Shown: piece after piece, positions 16,355-25,253 of the stretch
Position numbering within the stretch: the first letter of the stretch is position 1
Layout: every line of letters starts with the position of its first letter
Source of the DNA: Kangiella sp. HZ709
GTDB taxonomy: Bacteria; Pseudomonadota; Gammaproteobacteria; Enterobacterales; Kangiellaceae
NCBI RefSeq assembly: GCF_009674675.1
Contig: NZ_WKJC01000001.1
Location: 124,001 to 188,000, forward strand
Length of the DNA: 64,000 nucleotides
Reading direction: 5' to 3'
Notes under the pieces: generated by a model
What the model was told of the DNA's origin: nothing
What the model saw: only the letters and a program-made list of their open reading frames with translations
The model's database searches: none
Made by a program: the position numbers and the translations under genes

Positions 16355-17752
16355 TTAGAACTTAACGTTATTAGGTACTCGTGGGAATGGAATAACGTCA
16401 CGGATATTTTGTACGCCAGTAACATAAGATACACAGCGATCAAAGCCTAAACCAAATCCTGCGTGAGGGACGGTGCCATAACGACGCAAGTCGCGATACC
16501 ACCAGTAATGCTCTTTAGGTAAACCCATTTCATCAATGCGGGCGTCTAACACATCTAAACGCTCCTCACGTTGCGAACCGCCAATGATTTCACCTATACC
16601 GGGGGCTAAAACATCCATTGCAGCGACGGTTTTTCCGTCGTCGTTCATACGCATGTAGAAAGCTTTAATATCTTTAGGGTAATCGGTGACAACGGTAGGG
16701 CGCCCTACGTATTCTTCGGCAATGAAACGTTCGTGCTCAGATTGGAGATCAATTCCCCATTTAACGTCGAATTCGAATTTTTTGTTTGATTTCTCTAAGG
16801 TAGAAATGACGTCGGTATAGGTCATGCGCTCGAAATTATTGTTGATAACGTTCTCTAAACGGTTAATACAGTCTTTATCAACCCGCTGTTGGAAGAAAGC
16901 CATATCATCGCCACACTCGTCTAAAACGGCTTTAAAAATATAACGCATCATTGCTTCTGCCAAATCCGCATCTTGAGACAAATCAGCAAAGGCAATCTCT
17001 GGTTCAACCATCCAAAATTCTGCTAGATGACGACTGGTATTTGAGTTTTCTGCGCGGAAGGTAGGGCCAAAGGTATAAACCTTAGACATAGCCATACAAT
17101 AACTTTCAACGTTTAATTGGCCTGAAACTGTTAAAAAGGATTCCTGGCCAAAGAAATCTTTAGAATAATCAATTTCACCTTTATCGGTCATTGGTAAGTT
17201 GGTTTGATCCAAAGTGCTCACGCGGAACATTTCACCAGCGCCTTCGGCATCCGAAGCAGTGATGATGGGTGTGTGGATCCAGTTAAAACCGTTTTCATGC
17301 ATAAAACGATGAATCGCCTGTGCCAGACAATTACGAACACGGGTAACGGCACCAATAAGGTTAGTGCGAGGGCGTAAATGGGCATGTTTACGTAAATGTT
17401 CAACAGTGTGCGGCTTCATTGGCATTGGGTAGGTATCAGGATCGTCGACCCAACCTAAAACTTCTACTGCAGTAGCTTGAATTTCAAAAGTCTGCCCTTT
17501 ACCTTGTGAAGGAACTAAAGTACCGGTTACGCGAACAGAGCAACCAGTGGTCAATTTAGTGACTTCAGACTCATAATTATTAACATTATTATCGACCACT
17601 GCTTGGATTGGATTAAAGCAGCTACCATCGTGAATATTGACAAAGGAAAGACCAGCTTTCGAGTCACGACGAGTACGTACCCAACCTTGAACGGTGACTT
17701 CTTCACCTTCGGCAGGTTTGCCCGCAAGGGCGTCGACAATAGAAACTAACAT
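16355..17752 (-). CDS. asnS: Asparaginyl-tRNA synthetase
   Basis: This 465-residue class IIb aminoacyl-tRNA synthetase charges tRNA-Asn. The N-terminal OB fold ([21 protein letters not shown] near residue 20) binds the anticodon. The catalytic domain has the class II motifs: motif 2 in [21 protein letters not shown] and motif 3 in [15 protein letters not shown] near the C-terminus, which ends with the family-typical [12 protein letters not shown]. The length equals that of E. coli AsnS (466). It is monocistronic with its own terminator. Confidence 0.98.
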   Translation of the reverse strand: MLVSIVDALAGKPAEGEEVTVQGWVRTRRDSKAGLSFVNIHDGSCFNPIQAVVDNNVNNYESEVTKLTTGCSVRVTGTLVPSQGKGQTFEIQATAVEVLGWVDDPDTYPMPMKPHTVEHLRKHAHLRPRTNLIGAVTRVRNCLAQAIHRFMHENGFNWIHTPIITASDAEGAGEMFRVSTLDQTNLPMTDKGEIDYSKDFFGQESFLTVSGQLNVESYCMAMSKVYTFGPTFRAENSNTSRHLAEFWMVEPEIAFADLSQDADLAEAMMRYIFKAVLDECGDDMAFFQQRVDKDCINRLENVINNNFERMTYTDVISTLEKSNKKFEFDVKWGIDLQSEHERFIAEEYVGRPTVVTDYPKDIKAFYMRMNDDGKTVAAMDVLAPGIGEIIGGSQREERLDVLDARIDEMGLPKEHYWWYRDLRRYGTVPHAGFGLGFDRCVSYVTGVQNIRDVIPFPRVPNNVKF

Positions 17753-17795
17753 TAGATATATCTCTTAAGTTATTGATTGTAAATGAAATAGAGTG

Positions 17796-18008
17796 CTAAA
17801 ACTTTATTTTACCTTCGAGCTTTAGTCTAAGATTAATCGCTTTTTTCTGATCATCAGAAAAAGTATGCCAATTTAAAACTTCATCAAAACTTCTACCGCA
17901 TCCACGACAAACCTCATCACCTAAAACGGTACTGCAGGTGCCAATACAGGGTGAATCAGTGGGTTTGCGCTCACGAGTCTTAGGAGTAATTTTAAATTTA
18001 TTGGACAA
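17796..18008 (-). CDS. DUF1289-family small Cys-motif protein
   Basis: This is a 70-residue protein of the DUF1289 family. The conserved motif DSPCIGTCSTVLGDEVCRGCGRS (four Cys, probably a metal site) is near residue 18, and the typical WHTFSDDQKKAIN follows. The start is TTG, supported by a GAGG ribosome site 7 bp upstream in TGAGGTTTTGGC. The function of this family is not known. It lies 43 bp upstream of asnS on the same strand. Confidence 0.85.
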   Translation of the reverse strand: MSNKFKITPKTRERKPTDSPCIGTCSTVLGDEVCRGCGRSFDEVLNWHTFSDDQKKAINLRLKLEGKIKF

Positions 18009-18204
18009 GCCAAAACCTCAGGCTAACGCTATCAAGCAAAACAACGCCGTATGTTACCGCGAGAGTCCTTTTATGGCTAGTGGTATTAAGAATAAAACTA
18101 CACAATATAGTGTGTAAATCAAAGGGAAACATTTGTGTAATAAAGCGTTGTTTTTACCGTCTAGCTTGGATACATTAGCCCAATGAAGGAAAAGAATTTT
18201 AGCC

Positions 18205-18714
18205 ATGTTTGAATTAGACCAGTCACAGATCCAAGAGTATCAAAAAGATAAACCAGAATATTATCGTCAGTTGGCTATGCAGCTTGAGTCACTGCTATCG
18301 GAAGATACTAACTGGGTGACCAACTTATCGCAGACGTCGGCTTTTGTGTATCAAATGCTGCCAGACTTGAATTGGGTCGGCTTTTACTTAGTTAACTCAA
18401 AAGATCCTAATGCGCTGATTCTTGGCCCTTATCAAGGAAAGGTGGCTTGCGTACACATTCCTTTTGGACGAGGAGTGTGTGGTACCGCAGCTGAAACACT
18501 CGAACCCCAATTGGTTGCCGACGTACATGCTTTTGATGGCCATATTGCTTGTGATGGCGATACCAATAGTGAAGTTGTGATTCCTATGATGGCTAATGGC
18601 AAGATAGCAGGGGTATTCGATATTGATAGTCCAGTACATAATCGTTTTGATCAAGAGGATGCAGATGGATTGACTGTATTACTGAAAACTCTTCTTGCTA
18701 GCACCGAATTTTGA
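18205..18714 (+). CDS. msrC: Free methionine-(R)-sulfoxide reductase (GAF domain)
   Basis: This 169-residue single-GAF protein reduces free methionine-R-sulfoxide with thioredoxin as electron source. The three conserved cysteines are Cys82, Cys92 and Cys116 (in VACVHIPFGRGVCG and HIACDGDTNSEVV), with the same spacing as E. coli fRMsr (84, 94, 118). The motif WVGFYLV and the end IDSPVHNRFDQED also match. It is monocistronic. A thioredoxin reductase gene, whose product indirectly feeds this enzyme, is at 62184-63131. Confidence 0.94.
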   Translation: MFELDQSQIQEYQKDKPEYYRQLAMQLESLLSEDTNWVTNLSQTSAFVYQMLPDLNWVGFYLVNSKDPNALILGPYQGKVACVHIPFGRGVCGTAAETLEPQLVADVHAFDGHIACDGDTNSEVVIPMMANGKIAGVFDIDSPVHNRFDQEDADGLTVLLKTLLASTEF

Positions 18715-18761
18715 ATTTTGTAGTTAAGCAGATCCTTTGCTACTGATTTTAAAGTGATTGC

Positions 18762-19853
18762 ATGAGTTTTAAGAAGGTATCAAGTAAGGATTTTGATTCT
18801 CTACGCTCTAAAGGGTTGTTTGATACTGATAGCGCGCGTAACCAATCTATCCAACCCAATAAGGAAATGAAAGCAAACCTTCGCTATTTAAGGTTGTATT
18901 TAAATATTCTATTCTTGCCTGCTTTTGAGTTTATTAAGTGGTATCTTTTTAAAGGCTTTTTACTTAAAGGAATTGATGGTTTTGTTTTTGCTGTCCAGCA
19001 GTCGTATTCAAAATTCCTAATACAGGCAAAATCTTTTGAGTATTTTTACGCAGAACCTATTGATGTTAATCGTTTTAGCAAAGCGGATACTTCAATCAAA
19101 AGCTCTCATCTCAGTATTTATATGATTGTTAAAAATGAAGAGCAAACGATCGAAACTGCATTAAGTACCACTTTGTGGGCTGATGAGGTTGTGGTTGTAG
19201 ACTCAGGCAGTAGTGATTCCACAGTAGACAAAGCAAAAGAGCTTGGCGCTACCGTATTATTTAATGCTTGGCAGGGTTTTCCACATCAAAAGCAATATGC
19301 ATTAGAGCAATGCCATAATGACTGGGTATACAGTATGGATGCAGATGAATGGATTACTTTAGACCTGCAGTCTGAAATAATCAAAACTATGCAGCAGGAT
19401 CAGTACACGTCATTACGATGTCTTAGAAATGATTTGTTTATGGGTAAACCCTTATCTGGCCTGTGTAAGTTGCCGCATAATAATAGGCTGTTTATTCGAA
19501 ATTCAGGTAAGTATGATCTAACTGAACTATCTCATGAAAACCCTAAGGTACATGGCAGAGAAAGGAAAACTTCAGCTTTTTTCTACCATACTGGTTATAA
19601 CCAAATTACTAAATTAGTGGATAAACTTTCACTTTATGCAAACCTAAAAGCTAAAGAGCGGCACTTGGCTAACAAAAAATATAGTAAGCTGAAGATTATT
19701 ATTAAGTTCCCAGTCATGCTGCTTAAAAATTTAATAATTAATCGATACATTGTTATGGGTATGAGAGGCTTTGTTTTCTCTGCTATCTACGCTTACTATG
19801 CTTTTCAAAAAGAATACATGCTTTTTGAAAACTATTTTACTAATCGAGATTAA
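18762..19853 (+). CDS. Family 2 glycosyltransferase, WaaE/KdtX-like, with a duplicated membrane tail
   Basis: This 363-residue glycosyltransferase carries the GT-A fold of the LPS-core WaaE group: SIYMIVKNEEQTIE near residue 118, ADEVVVVDSGSSDST, and the DXD-type metal site SMDADEW at 191-197. The C-terminal tail (about 306-360, with GFVFSAIYAYYAFQKEY) is the usual amphipathic/membrane tail of this family. Unusually, about residues 44-96 (GIDGFVFAVQQSYSKF) look like a second copy of that tail placed before the catalytic domain. It probably adds a sugar to LPS or another glycolipid at the inner membrane face. The VOC gene starts 3 bp downstream. Confidence 0.87.
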   Translation: MSFKKVSSKDFDSLRSKGLFDTDSARNQSIQPNKEMKANLRYLRLYLNILFLPAFEFIKWYLFKGFLLKGIDGFVFAVQQSYSKFLIQAKSFEYFYAEPIDVNRFSKADTSIKSSHLSIYMIVKNEEQTIETALSTTLWADEVVVVDSGSSDSTVDKAKELGATVLFNAWQGFPHQKQYALEQCHNDWVYSMDADEWITLDLQSEIIKTMQQDQYTSLRCLRNDLFMGKPLSGLCKLPHNNRLFIRNSGKYDLTELSHENPKVHGRERKTSAFFYHTGYNQITKLVDKLSLYANLKAKERHLANKKYSKLKIIIKFPVMLLKNLIINRYIVMGMRGFVFSAIYAYYAFQKEYMLFENYFTNRD

Positions 19854-19856
19854 ACC

Positions 19857-20279
19857 ATGCTTAGACCTTTCCATTTAGCAATACCAGTACACGATTTAGA
19901 GCTTGCTAGAAGTTTTTATGGTCTAGTTTTAGATTTTGAAGAGGGACGATCAAGTGATCATTGGATTGATTACAATTTTTATGGTCATCAGTTAGTCGTT
20001 CACTTTGATGAGAATATGAAACTTAATACTGATAAATCGATAAATGCAGTGGATGGGCATAATGTCCCAGTGCCTCACTTTGGAGTAGTTTTGGATATGT
20101 CAAATTGGCAACTGCTTGCGGATAAATTAAAAGAAAAGGGTGTTGAGTTTGTTATCGAGCCTTATATTCGCTTTAAAGGTAAGGCAGGCGAACAAGCCAC
20201 TATGTTTTTTTATGACCCGTCTGGTAATGCGTTAGAATTTAAGGGCTTTAATGATTTAAGTGGTTTGTTTGAGAAATAG
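19857..20279 (+). CDS. VOC-superfamily (glyoxalase/dioxygenase) protein
   Basis: This 140-residue protein belongs to the vicinal-oxygen-chelate fold family. The N-terminal [25 protein letters not shown] is the standard first beta-alpha-beta unit with a metal-ligand His at residue 6. QLVVHFD near residue 50, [12 protein letters not shown], and [16 protein letters not shown] supply the other likely ligands (His, His, Glu). Small stand-alone members have many activities, so no substrate is proposed. The gene begins 3 bp after the glycosyltransferase stop, so the two are probably transcribed together. Confidence 0.87.
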   Translation: MLRPFHLAIPVHDLELARSFYGLVLDFEEGRSSDHWIDYNFYGHQLVVHFDENMKLNTDKSINAVDGHNVPVPHFGVVLDMSNWQLLADKLKEKGVEFVIEPYIRFKGKAGEQATMFFYDPSGNALEFKGFNDLSGLFEK

Positions 20280-20280
20280 T

Positions 20281-20739
20281 TTATTCTGAGCAAGCTTGGG
20301 TTATTTCTTTTTTATAGAACTTGGAATCTAAAGTGAAATAATACATCAAATATTTATAGTCATAATCCAAATAAAATTCTTTTTGGCACTCAACTTCTGA
20401 CCCAAAAGGAATTTGGAGTAATATCGTAGAAGGAGAGTTGTAAGGGGTCTCGCCACCTATTCTAAGCCCTCCATTATAAAAAAGTTGAATTCCATTTAAG
20501 TCAGCATCAGTTATTTCATTAAGATTAGGTACTGCGAAATTTTTTCCATCAAAATTAAAGTCTAGTATTTCTATATTTCCAGTATCTAAATTCTTTTTAA
20601 TGTGAAAGCTGTAATACTTGATATTTTCTAACTCAATATACCCTTCATATTTGATTTCACTTCTTGTCAGCGGTGTTGTTATGCTGGCAGTAATGCTAGG
20701 TGAAATAAAGAGACATAACATGAGGAAAAAATACTTCAC
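20281..20739 (-). CDS. Exported hypothetical protein
   Basis: No family is recognised. The 152-residue product starts with a clear signal peptide (FFLMLCLFISPSITAS), so it should be periplasmic or secreted at about 130 residues. Two cysteines near the C-terminus (EVECQKEF and TQACSE) could form a disulfide. The rest is rich in Tyr, Asp and beta-type residues. The start lies 2 bp after the tryptophan dioxygenase stop, so it is in the kynA transcript; the 3' end meets the VOC gene head-on. Confidence 0.65.
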   Translation of the reverse strand: MKYFFLMLCLFISPSITASITTPLTRSEIKYEGYIELENIKYYSFHIKKNLDTGNIEILDFNFDGKNFAVPNLNEITDADLNGIQLFYNGGLRIGGETPYNSPSTILLQIPFGSEVECQKEFYLDYDYKYLMYYFTLDSKFYKKEITQACSE

Positions 20740-20741
20740 GA

Positions 20742-21827
20742 CTACTTCCCAAAACTCATAGCATCAATCACTTCTTTTGGTAACTCTGGTAAAGCCGATC
20801 GGGGTATTAAAAAAGTGGTGATATTCATTAAATCTCTAAAGAACTTATTGTTCATGGTGGTTTGACGTAAGTAGTCATGGCCAGACGATCCGCCAGTACC
20901 GATTTTGTTACCAATCATCCGCATCACCATATCCACATGGCGTGAGCGCCAGAGAGTAAAGTTTACATCTAACTCGACTAACGCTTGCAGAAGACGGAAT
21001 GGGGCGGTTAACATCGGCTGTTCACGATAAAGATTAATAAAAATTGCGCTAAGGGTAGCTTCTTGACTCATTCTAAAAACACCTTGCTGCTTCATTTCTT
21101 GATATTTTTCTTTATCAAATAATGCGGCAAAGTTTGCCCGAGTATTATTTAAATCATTCAGTTGAAAACGCTTTTCGCCATCGGATAAATAATCCGCTTC
21201 TTTGAGTGTTTCTTCATCGTGGTCGAGCATGCTTTTTACAGAGGCTTGATATTGTTCCCAAAAATTAAAGTCGCCAAATTCTAAAAATGGCATTCTAGCC
21301 AGCCAGTTTTCCACCGCGTCATATAAACTAGGAGCTTCTTCCAGTGCCATAAGGTGAGTGCGATCCACTTCATTTAAACGGCTATAAAAAGATTCTTTAT
21401 CGAAATTAATTCTAAATTCTGATTTCAAACCAAGAATAATTTCAATTTCCTTAAATTGAATCGACTGAAAACCCGAGGCTGGAATTAGATAATCTCTAAA
21501 GTCTAAAAAGTCGAGAGGGGTCATTGTTTCCAGAATATCAATTTGGTCGACCATGACTTCTTGAATTTTATGGATACGCTCTAAGCGCAGGTTAATGGTA
21601 CTTAATTCTTTTTCAGGAACAGATCTTTGTGATAGCACAGGAAGTATCGCGTTTACTTCGTGTAAAATTTGTTTAAACCATAGTTCATAGGCTTGATGCA
21701 CCATGATAAAAAGCATTTCATCGTGCGCCTCTTTACCATACTTTTTACTTTCTGGATGTTGCGCATCTAACAGTTTGTCCAGCTGTAAATATTCACTGTA
21801 ATAGCATGGTTTTATGTTTTTTTGCAT
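20742..21827 (-). CDS. kynA: Tryptophan 2,3-dioxygenase
   Basis: This 361-residue haem enzyme opens the indole ring of L-tryptophan to N-formylkynurenine, the first step of the kynurenine pathway. Family landmarks are YYSEYLQLDKLL, DEMLFIMVHQAYELWFKQI near residue 40, FRDYLIPASGFQS, and the haem-ligand/substrate region WRSRHVDMVMRMIGNKIG followed by GTGGSSGHDYLRQT. The other kynurenine genes are not nearby. A convincing minus-strand promoter at 21889-21918 would start the transcript inside the hairpin at 21855-21887, so the kynA leader is only about 55 nt and is mostly a hairpin. Confidence 0.95.
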   Translation of the reverse strand: MQKNIKPCYYSEYLQLDKLLDAQHPESKKYGKEAHDEMLFIMVHQAYELWFKQILHEVNAILPVLSQRSVPEKELSTINLRLERIHKIQEVMVDQIDILETMTPLDFLDFRDYLIPASGFQSIQFKEIEIILGLKSEFRINFDKESFYSRLNEVDRTHLMALEEAPSLYDAVENWLARMPFLEFGDFNFWEQYQASVKSMLDHDEETLKEADYLSDGEKRFQLNDLNNTRANFAALFDKEKYQEMKQQGVFRMSQEATLSAIFINLYREQPMLTAPFRLLQALVELDVNFTLWRSRHVDMVMRMIGNKIGTGGSSGHDYLRQTTMNNKFFRDLMNITTFLIPRSALPELPKEVIDAMSFGK

Positions 21828-21854
21828 TCTATTGTTCCATAAATGGTGGCCATT

Positions 21855-21887
21855 AAAAAAGGAGTGTTATTGCTAACGCTCCTTTTT
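21855..21887 (-). terminator. Hairpin with T-tract: terminator of the upstream gene and/or kynA leader attenuator
   Basis: Read on the minus strand, GGAGCGTTA pairs with TAACACTCC (one G-U) around a short loop, with an A-run before and a T6 run after. It is 58 bp beyond the stop of the gene at 21946-22779, but only 27 bp before the kynA ATG. Confidence 0.85.
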
Positions 21888-21888
21888 G

Positions 21889-21918
21889 ATTATAGACATT
21901 TAGAAAAAATAATGTCAG
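21889..21918 (-). promoter_or_regulatory. Predicted kynA promoter
   Basis: On the minus strand, CTGACA (21913-21918) and a perfect TATAAT (21889-21894) are 18 bp apart. Transcription would begin near 21882, at the foot of the hairpin. Confidence 0.6.
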
Positions 21919-21945
21919 CAGAAATTTCGTATAAGCTTATATTTA

Positions 21946-22779
21946 TTAACGAGTCACTCTTTTAGCAAAGCTATCTAAGCATTGCTGTCCCTTCGAATTC
22001 AATTTGGATTTTTCATGCATTGAATATGCACTGTCCATGGTTTTTGCATGGTACTCAAAACCGAAGAAATATTGTTTAGTAAAATTGAAACCGTTTGAGT
22101 AGGCTTTACATGTATAGAATATAAAGTCAGGTGTTAGATACACGGGTAAATCCTGGTTTACTATAGTTGAAATTCCAATAAGCCATTCTTTCACAGGTTC
22201 TTGAGCATGATTTTTAATTTTTCCAATCGACTGTAATTGATTTAAATCCTTATTATTATTGATGCCGTAAAATTTTTTAATAACAGCAGAGTAATACAGA
22301 TCAAACACTTCTGAGCTATTATTATGCTTTGCCGCATAGCTAATCTTATTATTCCCTCTAAGTCTGGTTGCTTCTGTGTCTGAAGTTCCAAGATGTTGAC
22401 CGTTAACGTATATCGACTTCAGATTTTTTTTGAATTGATTTTCTAAAAGTAAAGATCTAAACAATGCTATATGGTTTAAACCGTCCAGCTCTAAGGCTTT
22501 CCGGTAGTGGTTCTGAGCACGGTTATAATCAGAAGTATCTTTAGCATCTTTTAAAATACTAGGTGCCCAGTAAGCTGCTACGTTTAAATATTTATAATCG
22601 TAGGTAATGGCCAAGAGAGTGTGCTGTCTAGAGTTTAAAGGCTTAACTTTTAAAAGTGCTTTCTGCGCATCGGCAAAAAGGCCTTTAAAAAATAACTCTT
22701 CACCATCCTGAGGGTCAGCGAATACTTTTGTAGATATTAAAGCTAGTAGTGAAGTTATAATTAAAGCCAAATTTTTCAT
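21946..22779 (-). CDS. Exported TPR-like hypothetical protein
   Basis: This 277-residue protein has a signal peptide (LALIITSLLALISTKVFA, cleavage after about residue 21). Residues 25-115 resemble tetratricopeptide repeats: GEELFFKGLFADAQKALLKVKPLN and the unit NRAQNHYRKALELDGLNHIALF. The rest, with RLRGNNKISYAAKHNNSSEVFDLYYSAVIKKFYG, is not recognised. Two cysteines near the end may form a disulfide. It follows gltA on the same strand; its ribosome site AAAGGAGC at 22789-22796 can pair with the gltA terminator arm, which may link the two. Confidence 0.65.
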   Translation of the reverse strand: MKNLALIITSLLALISTKVFADPQDGEELFFKGLFADAQKALLKVKPLNSRQHTLLAITYDYKYLNVAAYWAPSILKDAKDTSDYNRAQNHYRKALELDGLNHIALFRSLLLENQFKKNLKSIYVNGQHLGTSDTEATRLRGNNKISYAAKHNNSSEVFDLYYSAVIKKFYGINNNKDLNQLQSIGKIKNHAQEPVKEWLIGISTIVNQDLPVYLTPDFIFYTCKAYSNGFNFTKQYFFGFEYHAKTMDSAYSMHEKSKLNSKGQQCLDSFAKRVTR

Positions 22780-22800
22780 GTGTAAAACGCTCCTTTATTA

Positions 22801-22824
22801 AAAAAGGAGCATTTAAGCTCCTTT
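22801..22824 (-). terminator. gltA terminator
   Basis: On the minus strand AAAGGAGC (22824-22817), loop TTAAAT and GCTCCTTTTTT form a hairpin with a T-tract 20 bp beyond the gltA stop. The same 3' arm can alternatively pair with AAAGGAGC at 22796-22789, the ribosome site of the next gene. Confidence 0.8.
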
Positions 22825-22844
22825 AATATAGTAAACAATTTCGC

Positions 22845-24134
22845 TTACCTTTTCGAAATTTCCACATAATCCCTTGCAGTTTCGCCTGTGTACAACTGGC
22901 GAGGACGACCAATCTTACGATTAGGTTCACCAATCATTTCATTCCACTGAGATACCCAGCCTACGGTTCTTGCTAAAGCAAAGATTACAGTGAACATATT
23001 CGTTGGAATGCCGATTGCATCTAAGATAACACCAGAGTAGAAATCAACATTAGGATACAGTTTCTTTTCAACGAAATAAGGATCTTCTAATGCAATTTTT
23101 TCTAGCTCTAATGCAACCTTGAAAGTTGGATCGTCATGCTTACCTAGTAACTCTAGAACTTGATATGCCGAATCGCGCATCACTTTTGCACGCGGATCGA
23201 AGTTTTTGTAGACGCGGTGACCGAAGCCCATTAAACGGAATGGATCAGATTTGTCTTTGGCGCGAGCAATAAATTCTGGAATACGCTCTACATCACCAAT
23301 TTCACGTAGCATGTTCAAGCAGGCTTCGTTGGCACCGCCGTGTGCTGGTCCCCATAAGCAAGCAATACCTGAAGCAATCGCAGCGAAAGGGTTAGCTCCT
23401 GAAGAGCCTGCTAAACGTACTGTTGAAGTTGAAGCATTTTGCTCGTGATCGGCATGCAAAGTGAAAATCTTATCCATTGCATCTACTAAAATTGGATCCG
23501 GCTCCCAGTCCATAGTTGGCTGACTGAACATCATGTTTAGGAAGTTCCAAGCTAAGCTTTTGTCATTATTCGGATAAACGAAAGGGTGTCCCACTGTATA
23601 GCGGTAGCACATAGCCGCAATCGTCGGAACCTTAGCGATTAAACGCATTGCGCTAATTTCACGATGTTGTGGGTCGTTAATGTCCAAAGAATCATGATAG
23701 AAAGCAGAAAGAGCGCCAACTACAGCGATCATAATCGCCATCGGGTGCGCATCACGACGGAAACCATTAAAGAAGTTCATCATTTGCTGATGAACCATGG
23801 TGTGGTTATTTATTTTAGCCACAAACGCATCGTATTCTTCTTGGTTAGGTAGTTCGCCATTTAGCAGTAAATAAGCCACTTCTTCGAAAGTCGCTTCATC
23901 GGCTAACTGCTCGATTGGGTAGCCTCTGTACAATAATTGGCCTTTGCCACCGTCGATAAAAGTGATCTTAGATTCACAAGCACCTGTTGAAACGTAACCA
24001 GGGTCATACGTGAAATAGCCTGCTTTTCCTAAAGCGCGGACGTCGATAACGTCTTTTCCCATAGTAGGGCTTAAAACATTTAAATCTAACGTTTCGCCAT
24101 TGGGAAGGCTTAGTTTTGCTGTTTTATCCGACAT
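22845..24134 (-). CDS. gltA: Citrate synthase (type II)
   Basis: This enzyme condenses oxaloacetate and acetyl-CoA to citrate at the entry of the TCA cycle. The 429-residue protein is of the Gram-negative hexameric type (E. coli GltA has 427). Landmarks are the N-terminal ANGETLDL-like small domain ([11 protein letters not shown]), [19 protein letters not shown], the active-site stretch [41 protein letters not shown] with catalytic His, [14 protein letters not shown] and VDFYSGVIL with catalytic Asp. The ribosome site AAGGAG is 6 bp before the ATG. It is divergent from the sdh operon across a 400-bp gap, as in E. coli. Confidence 0.98.
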   Translation of the reverse strand: MSDKTAKLSLPNGETLDLNVLSPTMGKDVIDVRALGKAGYFTYDPGYVSTGACESKITFIDGGKGQLLYRGYPIEQLADEATFEEVAYLLLNGELPNQEEYDAFVAKINNHTMVHQQMMNFFNGFRRDAHPMAIMIAVVGALSAFYHDSLDINDPQHREISAMRLIAKVPTIAAMCYRYTVGHPFVYPNNDKSLAWNFLNMMFSQPTMDWEPDPILVDAMDKIFTLHADHEQNASTSTVRLAGSSGANPFAAIASGIACLWGPAHGGANEACLNMLREIGDVERIPEFIARAKDKSDPFRLMGFGHRVYKNFDPRAKVMRDSAYQVLELLGKHDDPTFKVALELEKIALEDPYFVEKKLYPNVDFYSGVILDAIGIPTNMFTVIFALARTVGWVSQWNEMIGEPNRKIGRPRQLYTGETARDYVEISKR

Positions 24135-24534
24135 GAAGTCTCCTTAGACTTTATTGAATACAGAAATTTATTTCCTAGATAGCCGTTCATTCTACAAAAT
24201 TTTCATGACTTTTCTAAGACATTTTTATAACAACCGTTTGAAATAAGTTAAATTGTTGGCTTTTTAAACAGCATTGGATGCTTTTTATTCAAGAATGCTA
24301 CAGCTTTTATTTTTTAAAAGCTTTTATAGCGATTTGTTTGTAATCAGCATCAAGCACTTATATAATTCTCTGCCTATCAGTTTGTATCACTGGGGACGTC
24401 TTCCAAACTGCATTTATTAGGTCGAAAATGCAATAATTTCAATGGCACATATTGTTTTAACCATTGAGAGACTTAAGGTTTGAAGACATCTTTTTGTAAC
24501 GCCACCGACCTGGGCATAAAAATAGATACTAATC
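24135..24534. other. Divergent gltA-sdhC control region
   Basis: This 400-bp AT-rich gap contains no gene that I can support. It holds a short terminator-like hairpin (AGCAT-TGG-ATGCT with T5, near 24275), an 8-bp inverted repeat AGCTTTTA/TAAAAGCT at 24302-24322 and the likely sdh promoter at 24338-24366. The predicted sdhC leader is about 160 nt long. Confidence 0.6.
24338..24366 (+). promoter_or_regulatory. Predicted sdhCDAB promoter
   Basis: TTGTAA (24338-24343) and a perfect TATAAT (24361-24366) are separated by 17 bp, with an 8-bp inverted repeat just upstream (24302-24322). Confidence 0.55.
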
Positions 24535-24909
24535 GTGAAGCATAACAGACCTAAAAACTTGAATCTTATGACAGTAAGATTCCCTGTGACGGCAATCTCT
24601 TCGATTTTGCACCGCATCACAGGCGTTATTCTATTCATCGCAATACCTATTCTTCTTTGGGCTTTGCAAAAATCATTCAACCCGGCAGGTTTTGCAGAAT
24701 TACAAACCAGTCTTAACGACAATTTCATTTGTCAGTTTGTATTTTGGGCAATCTTGACCGCTTTAGCATTCCACATTATTGCTGGTGTTCGTCACTTGTT
24801 AATGGATGCTGGTATTGGTGAGTCATTAGAAGGCGGTAAACGCGGCGCTTGGATAGTGTTAATCCTATCTGCAATTGTCGCAGTCGCATTAGGAGTGTGG
24901 GTATGGTAG
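24535..24909 (+). CDS. sdhC: Succinate dehydrogenase cytochrome b556 subunit
   Basis: This is one of the two membrane anchors of complex II, with haem b and the quinone site. The 124-residue protein has three transmembrane helices. It aligns from its first residues with E. coli SdhC (HNRPKNLNLMTVRFPVTAIS), followed by the signature SSILHRITGVILF and the haem-ligand region LAFHIIAGVRHLLMD. The start is GTG at 24535; an in-frame stop at 24523 rules out much extension. No good ribosome site is visible. The 3' end overlaps sdhD by 7 bp. Confidence 0.93.
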   Translation: MKHNRPKNLNLMTVRFPVTAISSILHRITGVILFIAIPILLWALQKSFNPAGFAELQTSLNDNFICQFVFWAILTALAFHIIAGVRHLLMDAGIGESLEGGKRGAWIVLILSAIVAVALGVWVW

Positions 24910-25250
24910 CAACAGTCACTAGTTTAGGTCGTTCAGGCTTACACGATTGGATTATCCAACGTTTGTCAGCAGTAATTATGTTGGCTTATACGTTGTATTT
25001 AACGTATTTCGTCATTAGTACCGGTGATGTGACAGCTGCTGCATGGCAAGCTTTGTTTGCAACCACCTTTATGAAAGTTTTTTCACTATTAGCCTTAGGT
25101 TCAATAGTGATGCATGCTTGGATTGGTTTATGGATTGTGTCTACTGACTATATGCCTAAACTAGCTATCCGAATGGCTTTCCAAGCGTTTGTGATTATTA
25201 TGTGTCTTGCCTTGATGATTTGGGGCATTCAAATTTTGTGGAGCATTTAA
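24903..25250 (+). CDS. sdhD: Succinate dehydrogenase membrane anchor subunit
   Basis: This is the second membrane anchor of complex II, 115 residues with three transmembrane helices. I place the start at ATG 24903, overlapping the end of sdhC by 7 bp, because the product then begins MVATVTSLGRSGLHDWIIQR, matching E. coli SdhD (LGRNGVHDFI). The longer frame from 24849 adds residues that are just sdhC read out of frame. The motif SIVMHAWIGLWIVSTDYMP holds the haem-ligand region and the quinone-site Asp-Tyr. sdhA starts 3 bp after the stop. Confidence 0.93.
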   Translation: MVATVTSLGRSGLHDWIIQRLSAVIMLAYTLYLTYFVISTGDVTAAAWQALFATTFMKVFSLLALGSIVMHAWIGLWIVSTDYMPKLAIRMAFQAFVIIMCLALMIWGIQILWSI

Positions 25251-25253
25251 TTA

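Noticed and set aside
24302-24322. AGCTTTTA/TAAAAGCT inverted repeat as a terminator of an unseen gene
   Set aside because: No gene precedes it on either strand; AT-rich chance or a regulator site near the sdh promoter is more likely.
24417-24728. 103-residue minus-strand frame over the sdhC start
   Set aside because: It is the mirror of sdhC and its leader; it has no recognisable domain or ribosome site.
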